Source of the DNA: Opitutus sp. GAS368
GTDB lineage: Bacteria > Verrucomicrobiota > Verrucomicrobiia > Opitutales > Opitutaceae
Assembly: GCA_945906965.1 (NCBI GenBank)
Contig: CAMDRP010000004.1
Location: 1 to 64,000 of the forward strand
Reading direction: 5' to 3'
Length of the DNA: 64,000 nt
The position numbers were made by a program, and so were the translations under genes. Of this stretch, positions 35,121 to 43,686 are shown piece by piece. How positions within the stretch are numbered: the first letter of the stretch is position 1; the number at the start of each line of letters is the position of its first letter. Under the pieces are notes generated by a model, which made no database searches, had not been told where the DNA came from, and was given only the letters and a program-made list of their open reading frames with translations.

Positions 35121-36131
35121 ATGGCCAAACCCAGCATCCTCACCACCACCGTCGGCTCCTATCCAGTTCCAGACTGGCTCGCGGCCCTTCCTTCCGAGCA
35201 AGCCGTCATCGACGCCACGCGCGTCGTTTTCGATATCCAACACCAAGCCGGCATCGACCTCCCCACCGACGGCGAGCTCTACCGCTTTGACGTCAACCAC
35301 CCTGACACCAACGGCATGATCGAATACTTCATTCGTCCCATGTCCGGCATCAACGGCCAGGTCGGCCGCTCCATCACCGAAGAATTCTCCCGCCATCATC
35401 CGATGGGGTTCCGCCGCAAGCCCGCTGGCGTCGTCACCGGCGCCCTCGGCGAAGGCTCCCTTAACTTGCTCGCCGATTGCCAACGAGCCGCCTCCGTCTC
35501 CGGCGGTGACTTCAAGTTCACGGTCACGAGCCCCTACATGCTCGCGCGCACGCTGCTCGACCACCACTACGGCAGCTTCGACAAGCTCACCATGGCCCTC
35601 GGACACGTCCTCGCCGCCCAGATGCCCGGCCTCCCCGCCGCCTGCGTCCAAGTCGACGAAGCCAACATCCCCGGCAATCCCAAAGACGCCCCCCTCGCCG
35701 CCGCTTCGATGAACCTCGTCCTCGACGCCATCGACAACAAGACCGAGCGCGCCGTCCACTTTTGCTTCGGCAACTACGGCGGTCAGACGATCCAGAAGGG
35801 AAACTGGAAAGCCCTCCTCGATTTCCTCAACGCCCTCCACACCGACCACCTCGTTCTCGAACTCGCCCACCGTCCCGCCAGCGACCTCGATGCCCTCAAA
35901 CACATCGACAAGAAAATCGCCCTCGGCGTCGGCGTGATCGACATCAAGGTGAACCACATCGAGACCGCCGACGAAGTCGCCGCGCGCATCGAAGCTGTGG
36001 AAAAGAAAGTCGGCCCCGGCCGCGTGAAGTGGGTCCACCCCGATTGCGGTTTCTGGATGCTCAAACGCTCCATCGCCGACCGCAAAATGGAAGCCCTCGT
36101 CCTCGGCCGCGACAAATACCTCGGTCGCTAA
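35121..36131 (+). CDS. MetE C-terminal-like (cobalamin-independent methionine synthase II) protein
   Basis: A 336-residue TIM-barrel protein matching only the catalytic half of MetE. Zinc-site residues are visible as H-x-C in AVHFCFGNYGG, a downstream glutamate, and the cysteine in HPDCGFWML; the N-terminus TTTVGSYPVPDWL is typical. Such core proteins use various methyl donors and thiol acceptors. The gene follows a Rieske oxygenase and precedes a terminator, so the two may act in sequence on one compound (inference). Confidence 0.85.
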   Translation: MAKPSILTTTVGSYPVPDWLAALPSEQAVIDATRVVFDIQHQAGIDLPTDGELYRFDVNHPDTNGMIEYFIRPMSGINGQVGRSITEEFSRHHPMGFRRKPAGVVTGALGEGSLNLLADCQRAASVSGGDFKFTVTSPYMLARTLLDHHYGSFDKLTMALGHVLAAQMPGLPAACVQVDEANIPGNPKDAPLAAASMNLVLDAIDNKTERAVHFCFGNYGGQTIQKGNWKALLDFLNALHTDHLVLELAHRPASDLDALKHIDKKIALGVGVIDIKVNHIETADEVAARIEAVEKKVGPGRVKWVHPDCGFWMLKRSIADRKMEALVLGRDKYLGR

Positions 36132-36160
36132 ACCGCCCGCGGTTGACCGCGTTTACCGCA

Positions 36161-36188
36161 GGCCGCGCCTCACCGCGCGGCCTTTTTT
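36161..36188 (+). terminator. Rho-independent terminator after the MetE-like gene
   Basis: Perfect 8-bp stem GGCCGCGC (36161-36168) / GCGCGGCC (36175-36182), six-base loop, then six T (36183-36188). It lies 29 bp after the stop codon. The stem is inside the left copy of the 43-bp repeat. Confidence 0.85.
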
Positions 36189-36204
36189 GCACCCAGCCGC
36201 CGCG
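36162..36204. repeat. Direct repeat copy 1 left of the RelE TA module
   Basis: Matches 36812-36854 at 39 of 43 positions, exactly 650 bp apart. Read leftward it encodes RRLGAKKAAR followed by TGA, a variant of the last codons of the ceramidase-like gene (RQLGAKKTAR, TGA) that lie in copy 2. It is therefore a displaced copy of that gene's 3' end, and also forms the terminator stem. Confidence 0.85.
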
Positions 36205-36213
36205 TGCCTCGCG

Positions 36214-36248
36214 TTGACACCCGTGTGAGCGCACTACACCTGTAGTGC
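36214..36248 (+). promoter_or_regulatory. Promoter/operator of the RelE TA module
   Basis: A consensus TTGACA (36214-36219) is followed by a palindrome with perfect 8-bp arms, GCACTACA (36231-36238) and TGTAGTGC (36241-36248), which ends on the base before the ATG. A possible -10 (TACACC, 36235-36240) lies inside it, with a short 15-bp spacer. Binding of the antitoxin here would block the promoter. There is no room for a Shine-Dalgarno sequence. Confidence 0.65.
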
Positions 36249-36557
36249 ATGAGCTCCGCGACTGTTCCCACCTCAATTCGGCTCACCGCCGCCGAGAAAC
36301 GCCGCATCGCTATCGCCGCCCGCAAACGTGGCCTGAGCCCCGCCACCTACATAAAGCGTGTCGCCCTCGAAAGCACCCAAAGCTCCATCACCAGCGACGC
36401 CAAACTCGAACGCCTCGCCACCCTCGTGCGCTCCGTCTACGATGCCGTCGAAGACGAAATCGACTACCGCGCCGCCGCCGCCGCTTGGGGACGTCACCTC
36501 AAAAGCGGAGCCAAGACCATGAGCGGCGAGGAGGCTCGTCATGCGTTGGGACTTTGA
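36249..36557 (+). CDS. Ribbon-helix-helix-like antitoxin of a RelE module
   Basis: A 102-residue protein with an N-terminal DNA-binding region (TSIRLTAAEKRRIAIAARKRGLSPATYI, residues 7-34) like RHH/CopG-type antitoxins, and a C-terminal acidic part that should hold the toxin. It starts directly at the operator palindrome and overlaps the toxin gene by 17 bp. The module lies between two copies of a 43-bp repeat. Confidence 0.85.
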   Translation: MSSATVPTSIRLTAAEKRRIAIAARKRGLSPATYIKRVALESTQSSITSDAKLERLATLVRSVYDAVEDEIDYRAAAAAWGRHLKSGAKTMSGEEARHALGL

Positions 36558-36810
36558 ACTGAGCCCTGAGGCGGTCAAACAGCTTGAGAAAATCGGCCCT
36601 TCGGCCGCAGAGAGTATTTTAGGGTTTCTCGAAAAACGCATCCGTGGCGCTGCAGATCCAATGGCCTTCGGCAAAGCCCTTCGCGGCGAGCTCAAGGGTT
36701 TTTGGCGCTACCGCGTGAAAGACTACCGCATACTCTGTCGAATCGAGGAGTGCCGCGTCGTTGTCATAGTTATCGCCGTCGGCCACCGCTCGAGCATTTA
36801 CGAAGACTAA
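36541..36810 (+). CDS. RelE/ParE-family toxin
   Basis: An 89-residue toxin of the RelE superfamily: start WDFELSPEAVKQLEKI, central GKALRGELKGFWRYRVKDYRILC, and the closing VIAVGHRSSIYED where GHR near the C-terminus is usual for RelE/StbE toxins. Basic residues of the probable active surface (R, K, H) are all present. It starts inside the antitoxin gene (17-bp overlap), so translation is coupled. Intact. Confidence 0.9.
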   Translation: MRWDFELSPEAVKQLEKIGPSAAESILGFLEKRIRGAADPMAFGKALRGELKGFWRYRVKDYRILCRIEECRVVVIVIAVGHRSSIYED

Positions 36811-36811
36811 A

Positions 36812-36854
36812 GCCGAGCCTCACCGCGCGGTCTTTTTTGCGCCCAGCTGCCGCG
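36812..36854. repeat. Direct repeat copy 2 right of the RelE TA module
   Basis: The second copy, two bases after the toxin stop. It contains the real stop and last ten codons of the ceramidase-like gene on the other strand. The terminator stem is weaker here because of one mismatch, but the T-run is kept. Confidence 0.85.
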
Positions 36855-38208
36855 CCAACTTGGCCAACGCTCGGATCAAGTCCTGATCCACTCGCGCGTA
36901 CGGCAACTCACCCATCATCAGCGGCACAAAATCATCCGAATAACCTGCCCTCCGCTGCGCCGCCGCATCCGGTGCGTAGCCGTTGCCACCAACTAAGCTC
37001 ACGACCCAGGTGGCCACGTGCGGACTGTTTTTCAAAATCACCGACTGCAAGCTGTGGTACACTTCCAGCCCGCAGCCCAACAACGCCACCGGCCCGATCC
37101 TCAAACCATGCACGCGTACCGGCGGATTTGGCGCCACCCGCCCGCGCCACTCCGTGAGCAACGCCCGCATACCCTGTAACCGGGCCATCTCCATCCCGCG
37201 AGTGTGCAAAGGCGGTAACCCGCCAGCGTGGGGAAAATCTGTCACGCCGGCTTCGGTGAAAATCTTTTCCAAAGCCGACACCCGCTTGAGTACCCGAGCC
37301 TTCGACCAAGCCACGCGAGTAAATTTAATTTCATCACTCACGTTAACCAAAGCGTTAGCCGCGCACGCGACCGGTCGCGCCACGCGCAATCCACGCGCCA
37401 CCGCGCCTACATACTGACGCGCGATCGCGTTCAAGGCCCGCCGCGATTCCCGCGGTACGCGGTGGTTCAACTTCGGGTTAACATCGCCCAGCGCTCCCGG
37501 CAAAAAAATCGCCACCGCACCCGCGTGCTTCGCTTCCAGTTGGATCGAGGCCAGTCCGACAAAATCCCCGTGAATCGCCGCGGTTTTTTCGCCATAAACA
37601 ACCGGGTGACAGCCGAAATGGTGGAGCAACCCGACCAGTTTTCCGCCCGCACCATACGCTGCCAACACGCGTACGGTCGGGTCCGTCTGCTCGGGCTTTG
37701 CCGGCCGCCAACGAAGATTCATCCGCTCCGCAAAATTCGCGTTCAGCGCAAAACCCGTGTCTGTCTCGCGGTTCACAGCAATGCCTTCACACGCGACGTG
37801 TGCGTGTCGCCACTCGACCTCGGCCAGCGCTGCCTTAGCACGGACCGCTGCTTCGGCCGCCCGTGCGGGCAATGTCTCCAAATAAACCGCATCCGGCTCA
37901 CCCCACCCAAACATCCCGCCGACCGAGGGCGCACTGTGCGTGTGCGTAGAAGACAAAAACACCTCATCCGCTCGGCAACCCACGCGCGCAGCGACAGCCG
38001 CGCGAATGCGCTCGGCCAAGGGCCGCGGCGTTCCACACAACTCCAGACTCAGCAACACGACATTCGTTTTTCCGTCACGGATCACTGCCGCACGCGCCGC
38101 AAGGGGCGCGACGATTTCCTGCGCCGCGCGGTTGCGGTACGGCCCGTAGCCAGCCAATTGAACGCCTAGGCGCGGCGTGAGGTCGCTCTTGCCGAAGCCC
38201 GCTTTCAT
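36820..38208 (-). CDS. Neutral/alkaline ceramidase-like hydrolase
   Basis: A 462-residue protein of the neutral/alkaline non-lysosomal ceramidase superfamily. Visible motifs: the N-terminal AGFGKSDLTPRLGVQLAGYG, the metal-binding SSTHTHSAPS (HxH) and LLHHFGCHPVVYG, and FLPGALGDVNP. There is no signal peptide, so it is probably cytoplasmic, and its substrate need not be ceramide. Its ATG overlaps the stop of the aminotransferase gene (ATGA at 38205-38210 region), so the two are coupled. Its last codons are duplicated 650 bp downstream, on the far side of the TA module. Confidence 0.85.
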   Translation of the reverse strand: MKAGFGKSDLTPRLGVQLAGYGPYRNRAAQEIVAPLAARAAVIRDGKTNVVLLSLELCGTPRPLAERIRAAVAARVGCRADEVFLSSTHTHSAPSVGGMFGWGEPDAVYLETLPARAAEAAVRAKAALAEVEWRHAHVACEGIAVNRETDTGFALNANFAERMNLRWRPAKPEQTDPTVRVLAAYGAGGKLVGLLHHFGCHPVVYGEKTAAIHGDFVGLASIQLEAKHAGAVAIFLPGALGDVNPKLNHRVPRESRRALNAIARQYVGAVARGLRVARPVACAANALVNVSDEIKFTRVAWSKARVLKRVSALEKIFTEAGVTDFPHAGGLPPLHTRGMEMARLQGMRALLTEWRGRVAPNPPVRVHGLRIGPVALLGCGLEVYHSLQSVILKNSPHVATWVVSLVGGNGYAPDAAAQRRAGYSDDFVPLMMGELPYARVDQDLIRALAKLARQLGAKKTAR

Positions 38209-39533
38209 CAGCGTCGCGCCGGCGCGGTCGGTCCGGCCGTGCGCTCGTGATCGCGCAGCGCCCCGATATTTGCTTCTAATTTCAAAATAATCTCGGCCAT
38301 ACGGCTCACCATTTCTTCGTTGGGATCGACGAAGTCAAAACGCGTCTCGATCGAGTTGGCCACGCGCCAACGGCACTGCGGCAACGCCATTCCGCGATAA
38401 TCCACGCCCGAGCGCTCGAGCGCCGCGAGCCACGACACGCGCGGGCCGCGGTAATCTTGCCAATGTAGCCGCGCCCAATCCGGGATCGGCGACGGCACAT
38501 AGCCAAACGCCATCATGCCTTCCGCCTTCATCGCCGCCGCGAAGGTGTTGCGCGACACCCCCGCCGACGCGGGATCAAAATTCATCGTGAGCAGATGATA
38601 AACCGGCTTCACGCCCGCCGCGTAGTCGGGCATCCGCAAAAATTTCGCAGCAGCAATTTTACTCCGCAACAGCTCCGCGTGCCGGCGACGCTCAGCGATC
38701 CAGCCGTCGATCCGGCCAAATTGTTCCGTGAGCAACACCGCGTTTAACGGCGTCACACGATACGTGTACACGAGCGAATCTACCCACGGCCGCAGCGCAT
38801 CCGGGAAATCTGTTTCCGGCGAGCGGCCCATGTGTTGCCCGATCATAGCGCCTTTCCAGAAAACGGATTCGTCCGGCGTCACGAGATAACCGGCCTCCGT
38901 CGTGGGCAGCACTTTGCCGCCCATGCAGGAAAAACCCGCGGCATCGCCGACGTTGCCTACGCGCAAACCGTCGATCTCCGCGCCGTGCGCTTGGCTGCCG
39001 TCTTCGACGAGCTTCAAGCCGCGGCGGTCGGCGATTTCGCGTAAGCGGCGCAAGTTCGCGGGCTGCCCGAAAATATGCACCGCAAGAATCGCCTTCGTGC
39101 GCGGCGTGATCGCCGCCTCCACCGCCGCCGGATCGATCAAGCCCGTGTCCCGCTCCACATCCACAAAGATCGGAATCGCATTCTGGTGCAGAATACACGA
39201 GGTCGACGCGCCCCACGTGTAAGGCGTCGTGATCACTTCATCGCCCGAACAAATTTCCAGACCCGCCAGCGCCGCCTGCAACGCCGCATGACCCGAGCTG
39301 CACGCCAAAACTCGACGGCCGCCGTGATAACGCGAGATCGTGTCTTCGGCCTCAGCAATTTCCGGTGAGTGAAACCGCCCGAGTCCCACGGCCTTGCCCG
39401 CGCGCAACACTTCGCCAACGCGCTCGATGGCCCGCTCCGAAAATACAGGAAACTTCGAATATACCACTTCGCCCACCGGCGTGCCGCCGAGCAGGGCCAA
39501 TTTTGATGCCGAGGAGGGAGAATGCGTACTCAT
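38208..39533 (-). CDS. DegT/DnrJ/EryC1/StrS-family aminotransferase
   Basis: A 441-residue PLP-dependent enzyme of the sugar-aminotransferase type. Visible: ACSSGHAALQAALAGL (cofactor phosphate region), VEDGSQAHGAEIDG, and FSCMGGKVLPTTEAGYLVT with the likely PLP lysine. In this family the donor is usually glutamate or glutamine and the acceptor a keto-sugar or cyclitol. It is the middle gene between an AraC regulator and the coupled ceramidase-like hydrolase. Confidence 0.88.
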   Translation of the reverse strand: MSTHSPSSASKLALLGGTPVGEVVYSKFPVFSERAIERVGEVLRAGKAVGLGRFHSPEIAEAEDTISRYHGGRRVLACSSGHAALQAALAGLEICSGDEVITTPYTWGASTSCILHQNAIPIFVDVERDTGLIDPAAVEAAITPRTKAILAVHIFGQPANLRRLREIADRRGLKLVEDGSQAHGAEIDGLRVGNVGDAAGFSCMGGKVLPTTEAGYLVTPDESVFWKGAMIGQHMGRSPETDFPDALRPWVDSLVYTYRVTPLNAVLLTEQFGRIDGWIAERRRHAELLRSKIAAAKFLRMPDYAAGVKPVYHLLTMNFDPASAGVSRNTFAAAMKAEGMMAFGYVPSPIPDWARLHWQDYRGPRVSWLAALERSGVDYRGMALPQCRWRVANSIETRFDFVDPNEEMVSRMAEIILKLEANIGALRDHERTAGPTAPARR

Positions 39534-39580
39534 TATGCACTCAATCTACCACGTCGCTACCGCCGCGGGAATAGCCGCAC

Positions 39581-40486
39581 TTACGAAGCCATGGCCAAAC
39601 TTCCGCTTCGCGCCGCGAGCGCCGCCCTCGGCGTCTGCCCCGTCACCCGCTTAAACGCGCGGCTAAACGCAAAGGGATCCGCGAAGCCTAAGCCAAGGGC
39701 GACGGCCTTCACGCTCGCCCCGGTGCGCCCGAGGCGTTGCTGCGCCAACACGATCCGTTCGCCCAAAATAAATCGCCCCAGCGGCGTGCCCGTCTCCGCG
39801 CGAAAAAGTCCCGTCAGATAATTCGGCGACACGTGAACCGCCCGCGCCACGTCGCCCAAGGCCAGCGGCCGCGCCGCGTTCGCCCGCACAAAGTCCACCG
39901 CACGACCCACGAGTTGCGCGCGCGTATCGTGCTGCGCTTCGCCGCCATCGAGCACGCGGCGATACAACGCGAGCGTCACCGTAAGCATCGCCTCGCGCAG
40001 CGCATCCACATCCGGCGCCCGTCCCGCACTCGCCATCACGCGCAATGCCGCCAAGCGCCCGCGTGCCTCGGCGGGCAACGCCGCCAAGCTCATACGATGT
40101 TCCACTTCGAAGCCGCCGCGTTTCGAGTAGCGCGTCGCGTGCAGGCTCGGTTCACCTTCGTGCAAACTCCACCACACGAGCCGATAGCCCACACCCGGCC
40201 GACCAAATGCCTCGGCGTGCGCCGTTCCTGCCGGACAAATTACCAGATCGCCCGGCTGCAGTCCGCAGCCGGCGCGTTCAAAACTAAATCGGCATCGCCC
40301 AGCCAAAAGCAGGCATAGCTCCGCGTGTTCGTGCGCGTGATCTTCGCCGTAAAGCGCCGGGATAAACTTCATCCGCGGACGTCGCTCCGCAGGCCGCGCG
40401 CCGCGCCACGGGCCGAGCACCTGCGCCGCACCCAACCCGCCCAAAGCGGAAATCAATTCGCGACCTAAAAATACCGTGAGCGACAC
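39581..40486 (-). CDS. AraC-family transcriptional regulator
   Basis: A 301-residue regulator with an N-terminal cupin sensor (HAHEHAELCLLLAGRCRFSF, LQPGDLVICPAGTAHAE) and C-terminal tandem HTH (LGDVARAVHVSPNYLTGLFR, VKAVALGLGFADPFAFSRAFKR). It lies 47 bp upstream of the DegT gene on the same strand and probably controls that operon. The layout is typical of regulators of sugar use. Confidence 0.9.
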   Translation of the reverse strand: MSLTVFLGRELISALGGLGAAQVLGPWRGARPAERRPRMKFIPALYGEDHAHEHAELCLLLAGRCRFSFERAGCGLQPGDLVICPAGTAHAEAFGRPGVGYRLVWWSLHEGEPSLHATRYSKRGGFEVEHRMSLAALPAEARGRLAALRVMASAGRAPDVDALREAMLTVTLALYRRVLDGGEAQHDTRAQLVGRAVDFVRANAARPLALGDVARAVHVSPNYLTGLFRAETGTPLGRFILGERIVLAQQRLGRTGASVKAVALGLGFADPFAFSRAFKRVTGQTPRAALAARSGSLAMAS

Positions 40487-40558
40487 GCCACCATCGAAAC
40501 AACCTGCACCGGCGTCTGCAAAACTTTCTTCCGCGTCCCCAGATGCGGGGCGGCGTGC

Positions 40559-41800
40559 TTAAACCACGCGAGCGCCACCCGCGACGACAAGCTCCACGGG
40601 GTTCCCGCCGACTTCATGCGCCAAGAGCCGTTCGTCGCGGTGCCGCAGCATAATCAAATCCGCGCGTTGGCCGACTTCGATTGTGCCTCGATCGGTCAAG
40701 CCGAGCACCGCTGCCGCGTTCACCGTGGTCGCGGTGATCGCCTCCGCCGGCGTGAGGCCTGCATAACGCACCGCCAGCGCAATGACGAAGGGCATCGAAT
40801 GCGTCGGCGCCGAGGCCACGCCGTAATCGCTCGCGAGCGCGATTAATCCACCGCTGTCTGCAAAAGCTCCGGCGCGCGCGTAGCGGCCTTTACCGTGAAA
40901 ACTCGCCGCCGGTGTGAACACGCCAAAGGTATCGCTCGCCGCTAACGCCACGAGATCCGCCTTTGAGGCGTTTTCTAAATGATCCACGCTGCGCAGATGC
41001 AGCCGCAACGCCTCAGGCACCATGCCCGTCGACGTCGCCGCGTCCGCGCTTACGCGCAGCGGCAACCCATGTTTGCCCGCGCGCTCAAACAGACGCACGC
41101 ACGCCTCCACCGGCCACGCATCCGCCGCGCTCACGGCGTCCACGGCGATGCCCGGGAATTCGTGCCACACCGCTGGCAACAACTCACGCACGACCATGCG
41201 CGTAAACGCCGCCACGTCGCCTTCCACGGCTTGCCCGAGTAGGGCCGTGGGCACGACGGTGCCGGTAAATTCCTGCGCCGCCCGAGCGATGGCGTGCAGC
41301 ATTTTGGTTTCGCCGTCGATGCTCAGCCCGTAGCCGCTTTTTACTTCCATCGTAGTCGTGCCGCCGCGCAGCATCGCGTCAAGGCGTCCGCGGAGGCTGG
41401 CTGCGAGTTGTTTCCGCGTCGCCTCGCGCACGGCGCGCACGGTGGCTTGGGTGCCGCCGCCTTTTTTTAAAATCTCCGCTGGCGCAATCCCGCTCAATTC
41501 TTGTTCCCATTCCGCGAGGCGATCTCCCGCCCAACACGCATGCGTGTGACAATCGACAAAACCGGGCATCAACACGCGCCCATCCGCCTCGATCACTTCG
41601 GCGTCCGCTGGCACAGGCAAGTCCGGTCCTACGGCCGCGATTTTCCCGTCTACGACGAGCACATCGCCGCGCGCGATCACGCCGAGTTCCTTGAGCGCAG
41701 GACCGCGCCGGGCTTTGCGCCCGCCAAGCAACGTCGTCACGGCGGCCCCATCAGATTGCGCGAGGGTCAGGACGCGGGCGTGGCGGATCAAAAGACTCAT
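40559..41800 (-). CDS. hutI: Imidazolonepropionase
   Basis: Reading from ATG 41800 (MSLLIRHARVLTLAQ) gives 413 residues, the usual length; an in-frame ATG at 41866 would add 22 poor residues. The metal site H-x-H is in GFVDCHTHACWAGDR, and EVKSGYGLSIDGETKML and LASDYGVAS are typical of HutI. It hydrolyses 4-imidazolone-5-propanoate to N-formimino-glutamate in histidine breakdown. No hutH, hutU or hutG is next to it. Confidence 0.92.
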   Translation of the reverse strand: MSLLIRHARVLTLAQSDGAAVTTLLGGRKARRGPALKELGVIARGDVLVVDGKIAAVGPDLPVPADAEVIEADGRVLMPGFVDCHTHACWAGDRLAEWEQELSGIAPAEILKKGGGTQATVRAVREATRKQLAASLRGRLDAMLRGGTTTMEVKSGYGLSIDGETKMLHAIARAAQEFTGTVVPTALLGQAVEGDVAAFTRMVVRELLPAVWHEFPGIAVDAVSAADAWPVEACVRLFERAGKHGLPLRVSADAATSTGMVPEALRLHLRSVDHLENASKADLVALAASDTFGVFTPAASFHGKGRYARAGAFADSGGLIALASDYGVASAPTHSMPFVIALAVRYAGLTPAEAITATTVNAAAVLGLTDRGTIEVGQRADLIMLRHRDERLLAHEVGGNPVELVVAGGARVV

Positions 41801-41893
41801 GGCGCGAACCTTTACGGTCTTGCCCGCGCGTGCAAGCCGCACGCCACAGTTGCCAATTCCGCCCAACCACCACCTAGTTTACCTCCTGCCGCC

Positions 41894-42349
41894 ATGTCCG
41901 CCGATCTCTCCGAACTTTATCAACAGGTCATTCTCGACCACAACCGCCGCCCCCGCAACCGTGGCAAACTCCCCACGGCCAACCGCGTCGCCCACGGCAA
42001 CAACCCTTCCTGCGGCGACGAATGCAGCGTGCATCTGCGCCTCGATGGCGACCGCATCGCGGAGATCACTTTCGATGGATCCGGTTGCGCTATCTCGCAG
42101 GCCAGCGCCTCGCTCATGACGACGCAGCTCAAGGGTAAGACCGGCGCCGAGGCCCAGAAACTTTATGACGAGTTCCACCACATTGTGACCACCGGCGAAG
42201 CGCCCACCGAGATCAGCGACCTCGCCGCGTTCGCTGGCGTCCATACGTTTCCCGCCCGCATCAAGTGCGCCACGCTCGGTTGGCACGCCGCCCTCAACGC
42301 CCTTAAAGGCGATCCACTTCCGGCCACCACCGAGACGCATAAAGATTAA
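41894..42349 (+). CDS. sufU: SufU-type iron-sulfur scaffold/sulfur transfer protein
   Basis: A 151-residue IscU-like protein with the three cysteines of the SufU family: NNPSCGDECSVHL, GSGCAISQASASLM and ARIKCATLGWHAAL. The 18-20 residue insertion typical of SufU lies before the last cysteine (GEAPTEISDLAAFAG). It accepts sulfur from SufS for Fe-S cluster assembly, which complex I and the cytochrome-rich lifestyle need. It lies 27 bp upstream of sufS. Confidence 0.92.
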   Translation: MSADLSELYQQVILDHNRRPRNRGKLPTANRVAHGNNPSCGDECSVHLRLDGDRIAEITFDGSGCAISQASASLMTTQLKGKTGAEAQKLYDEFHHIVTTGEAPTEISDLAAFAGVHTFPARIKCATLGWHAALNALKGDPLPATTETHKD

Positions 42350-42376
42350 GCCATTTCCCACTTTCGCCTTTAGCCC

Positions 42377-43612
42377 ATGTCCGACCTCGCCCGCACCCGC
42401 GCTGATTTCCCGATCCTGCACCAGCAGGTCAACGGCAAGCCCCTCGTCTACCTCGACAACGGCGCCACCTCGCAGAAACCCCGCCGCGTGATCGATGCTC
42501 TCGTTCACTATTACGAGCGCGACCACTCCAACGTCCACCGAGGCCTCCATGCGCTTTCCATGCGCGCGACCGACGCCTACGAAGGCGCGCGCACTCGCGT
42601 CGCAAAATTCATTCACGCCGCCGACCCCGCGGAAATTATTTTCACGCGCGGCACGACCGAGAGTATTAATATTATCGCGCACAGTTGGGCCCGCGCGCAC
42701 CTCAAAGCTGGCGATGTCATCCTCACCACTGAGATGGAGCACCACTCCAACCTCGTCCCGTGGCAACAAGCCGCCCGCGCCGTCGGCGCCACGGTCCGCT
42801 ACATCCCGGTGCTCGGGACCGATGCCGAGGGCGGACTCGATTACGCCGCGCTCGATACGTTGCTCACGCCGGAAGTGAAGCTCCTGACGTTCACCCACAT
42901 ATCCAACACCCTCGGCACCATCAACGACGCCGTGCGCCTTTGCGCTCGCGCCCGCGCGATCGGCGCCGTCTCAGTCGTCGATGCCGCCCAATCCATCGGC
43001 CACACCCGCATCGATGTACAGGCCCTCGGTTGCGATTTTCTCGTTTTCTCGGGCCACAAGATGTGCGGCCCCACGGGGATCGGCGTACTTTACGGTCGGC
43101 GCTCCTTGCTCGATCAACTCGCCCCCGACGAAACCGGCGGCGGTATGGTCGTAAATGTCACCTACGAGGGCGCCACGTGGAAACCTTCCCCTGAGCGTCA
43201 CGAAGCCGGCACGCCCAACATCGCCGATGCCATTGCTCTTGGCGCGGCCTGCGATTACCTCGACGAGATCGGCCGCGACGCCATCGCCGCCCACGATCAC
43301 CACCTCGCGCAGATCGCGATGGAAAAACTCTCCGACATCCCCGGCATCCGCATCATCGGCCCGCGCGCCCGCCAGCCCCGCGGCGGGCTCGTGAGTTTCG
43401 CCTTCGCCGAAGTTCACGCCCACGATGTAGTCACCTTTGCCGATGAAGACGGTCTCGCCCTCCGCGGCGGCCACCACTGCAACCAGCCACTCATGCGCAA
43501 ACTCGGCCTCACCAGCACCACGCGCGCGAGTTTCTATTTATACAACACCGCGGCCGAGATCGACGTCCTCGTCGCGAGCCTCCACCGCATCCAGAAATTC
43601 TTCATCGGTTAA
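42377..43612 (+). CDS. sufS: Cysteine desulfurase SufS
   Basis: A 411-residue group II cysteine desulfurase. The PLP lysine is in FSGHKMCGPTGIGVLYG and the active cysteine in LRGGHHCNQPLM (the short loop of group II enzymes). N-terminal YLDNGATSQKP and ERDHSNVHRGLHALS are typical. It releases sulfur from cysteine and passes it to SufU. No sufBCD genes are in the window. Confidence 0.95.
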   Translation: MSDLARTRADFPILHQQVNGKPLVYLDNGATSQKPRRVIDALVHYYERDHSNVHRGLHALSMRATDAYEGARTRVAKFIHAADPAEIIFTRGTTESINIIAHSWARAHLKAGDVILTTEMEHHSNLVPWQQAARAVGATVRYIPVLGTDAEGGLDYAALDTLLTPEVKLLTFTHISNTLGTINDAVRLCARARAIGAVSVVDAAQSIGHTRIDVQALGCDFLVFSGHKMCGPTGIGVLYGRRSLLDQLAPDETGGGMVVNVTYEGATWKPSPERHEAGTPNIADAIALGAACDYLDEIGRDAIAAHDHHLAQIAMEKLSDIPGIRIIGPRARQPRGGLVSFAFAEVHAHDVVTFADEDGLALRGGHHCNQPLMRKLGLTSTTRASFYLYNTAAEIDVLVASLHRIQKFFIG

Positions 43613-43686
43613 ACCCCGACGCCTTTACCCAAGCGCGCCCCTTCCGACTCGCCTCCCGCTCACGTATTCGCTTTGGCTTTTACCCT

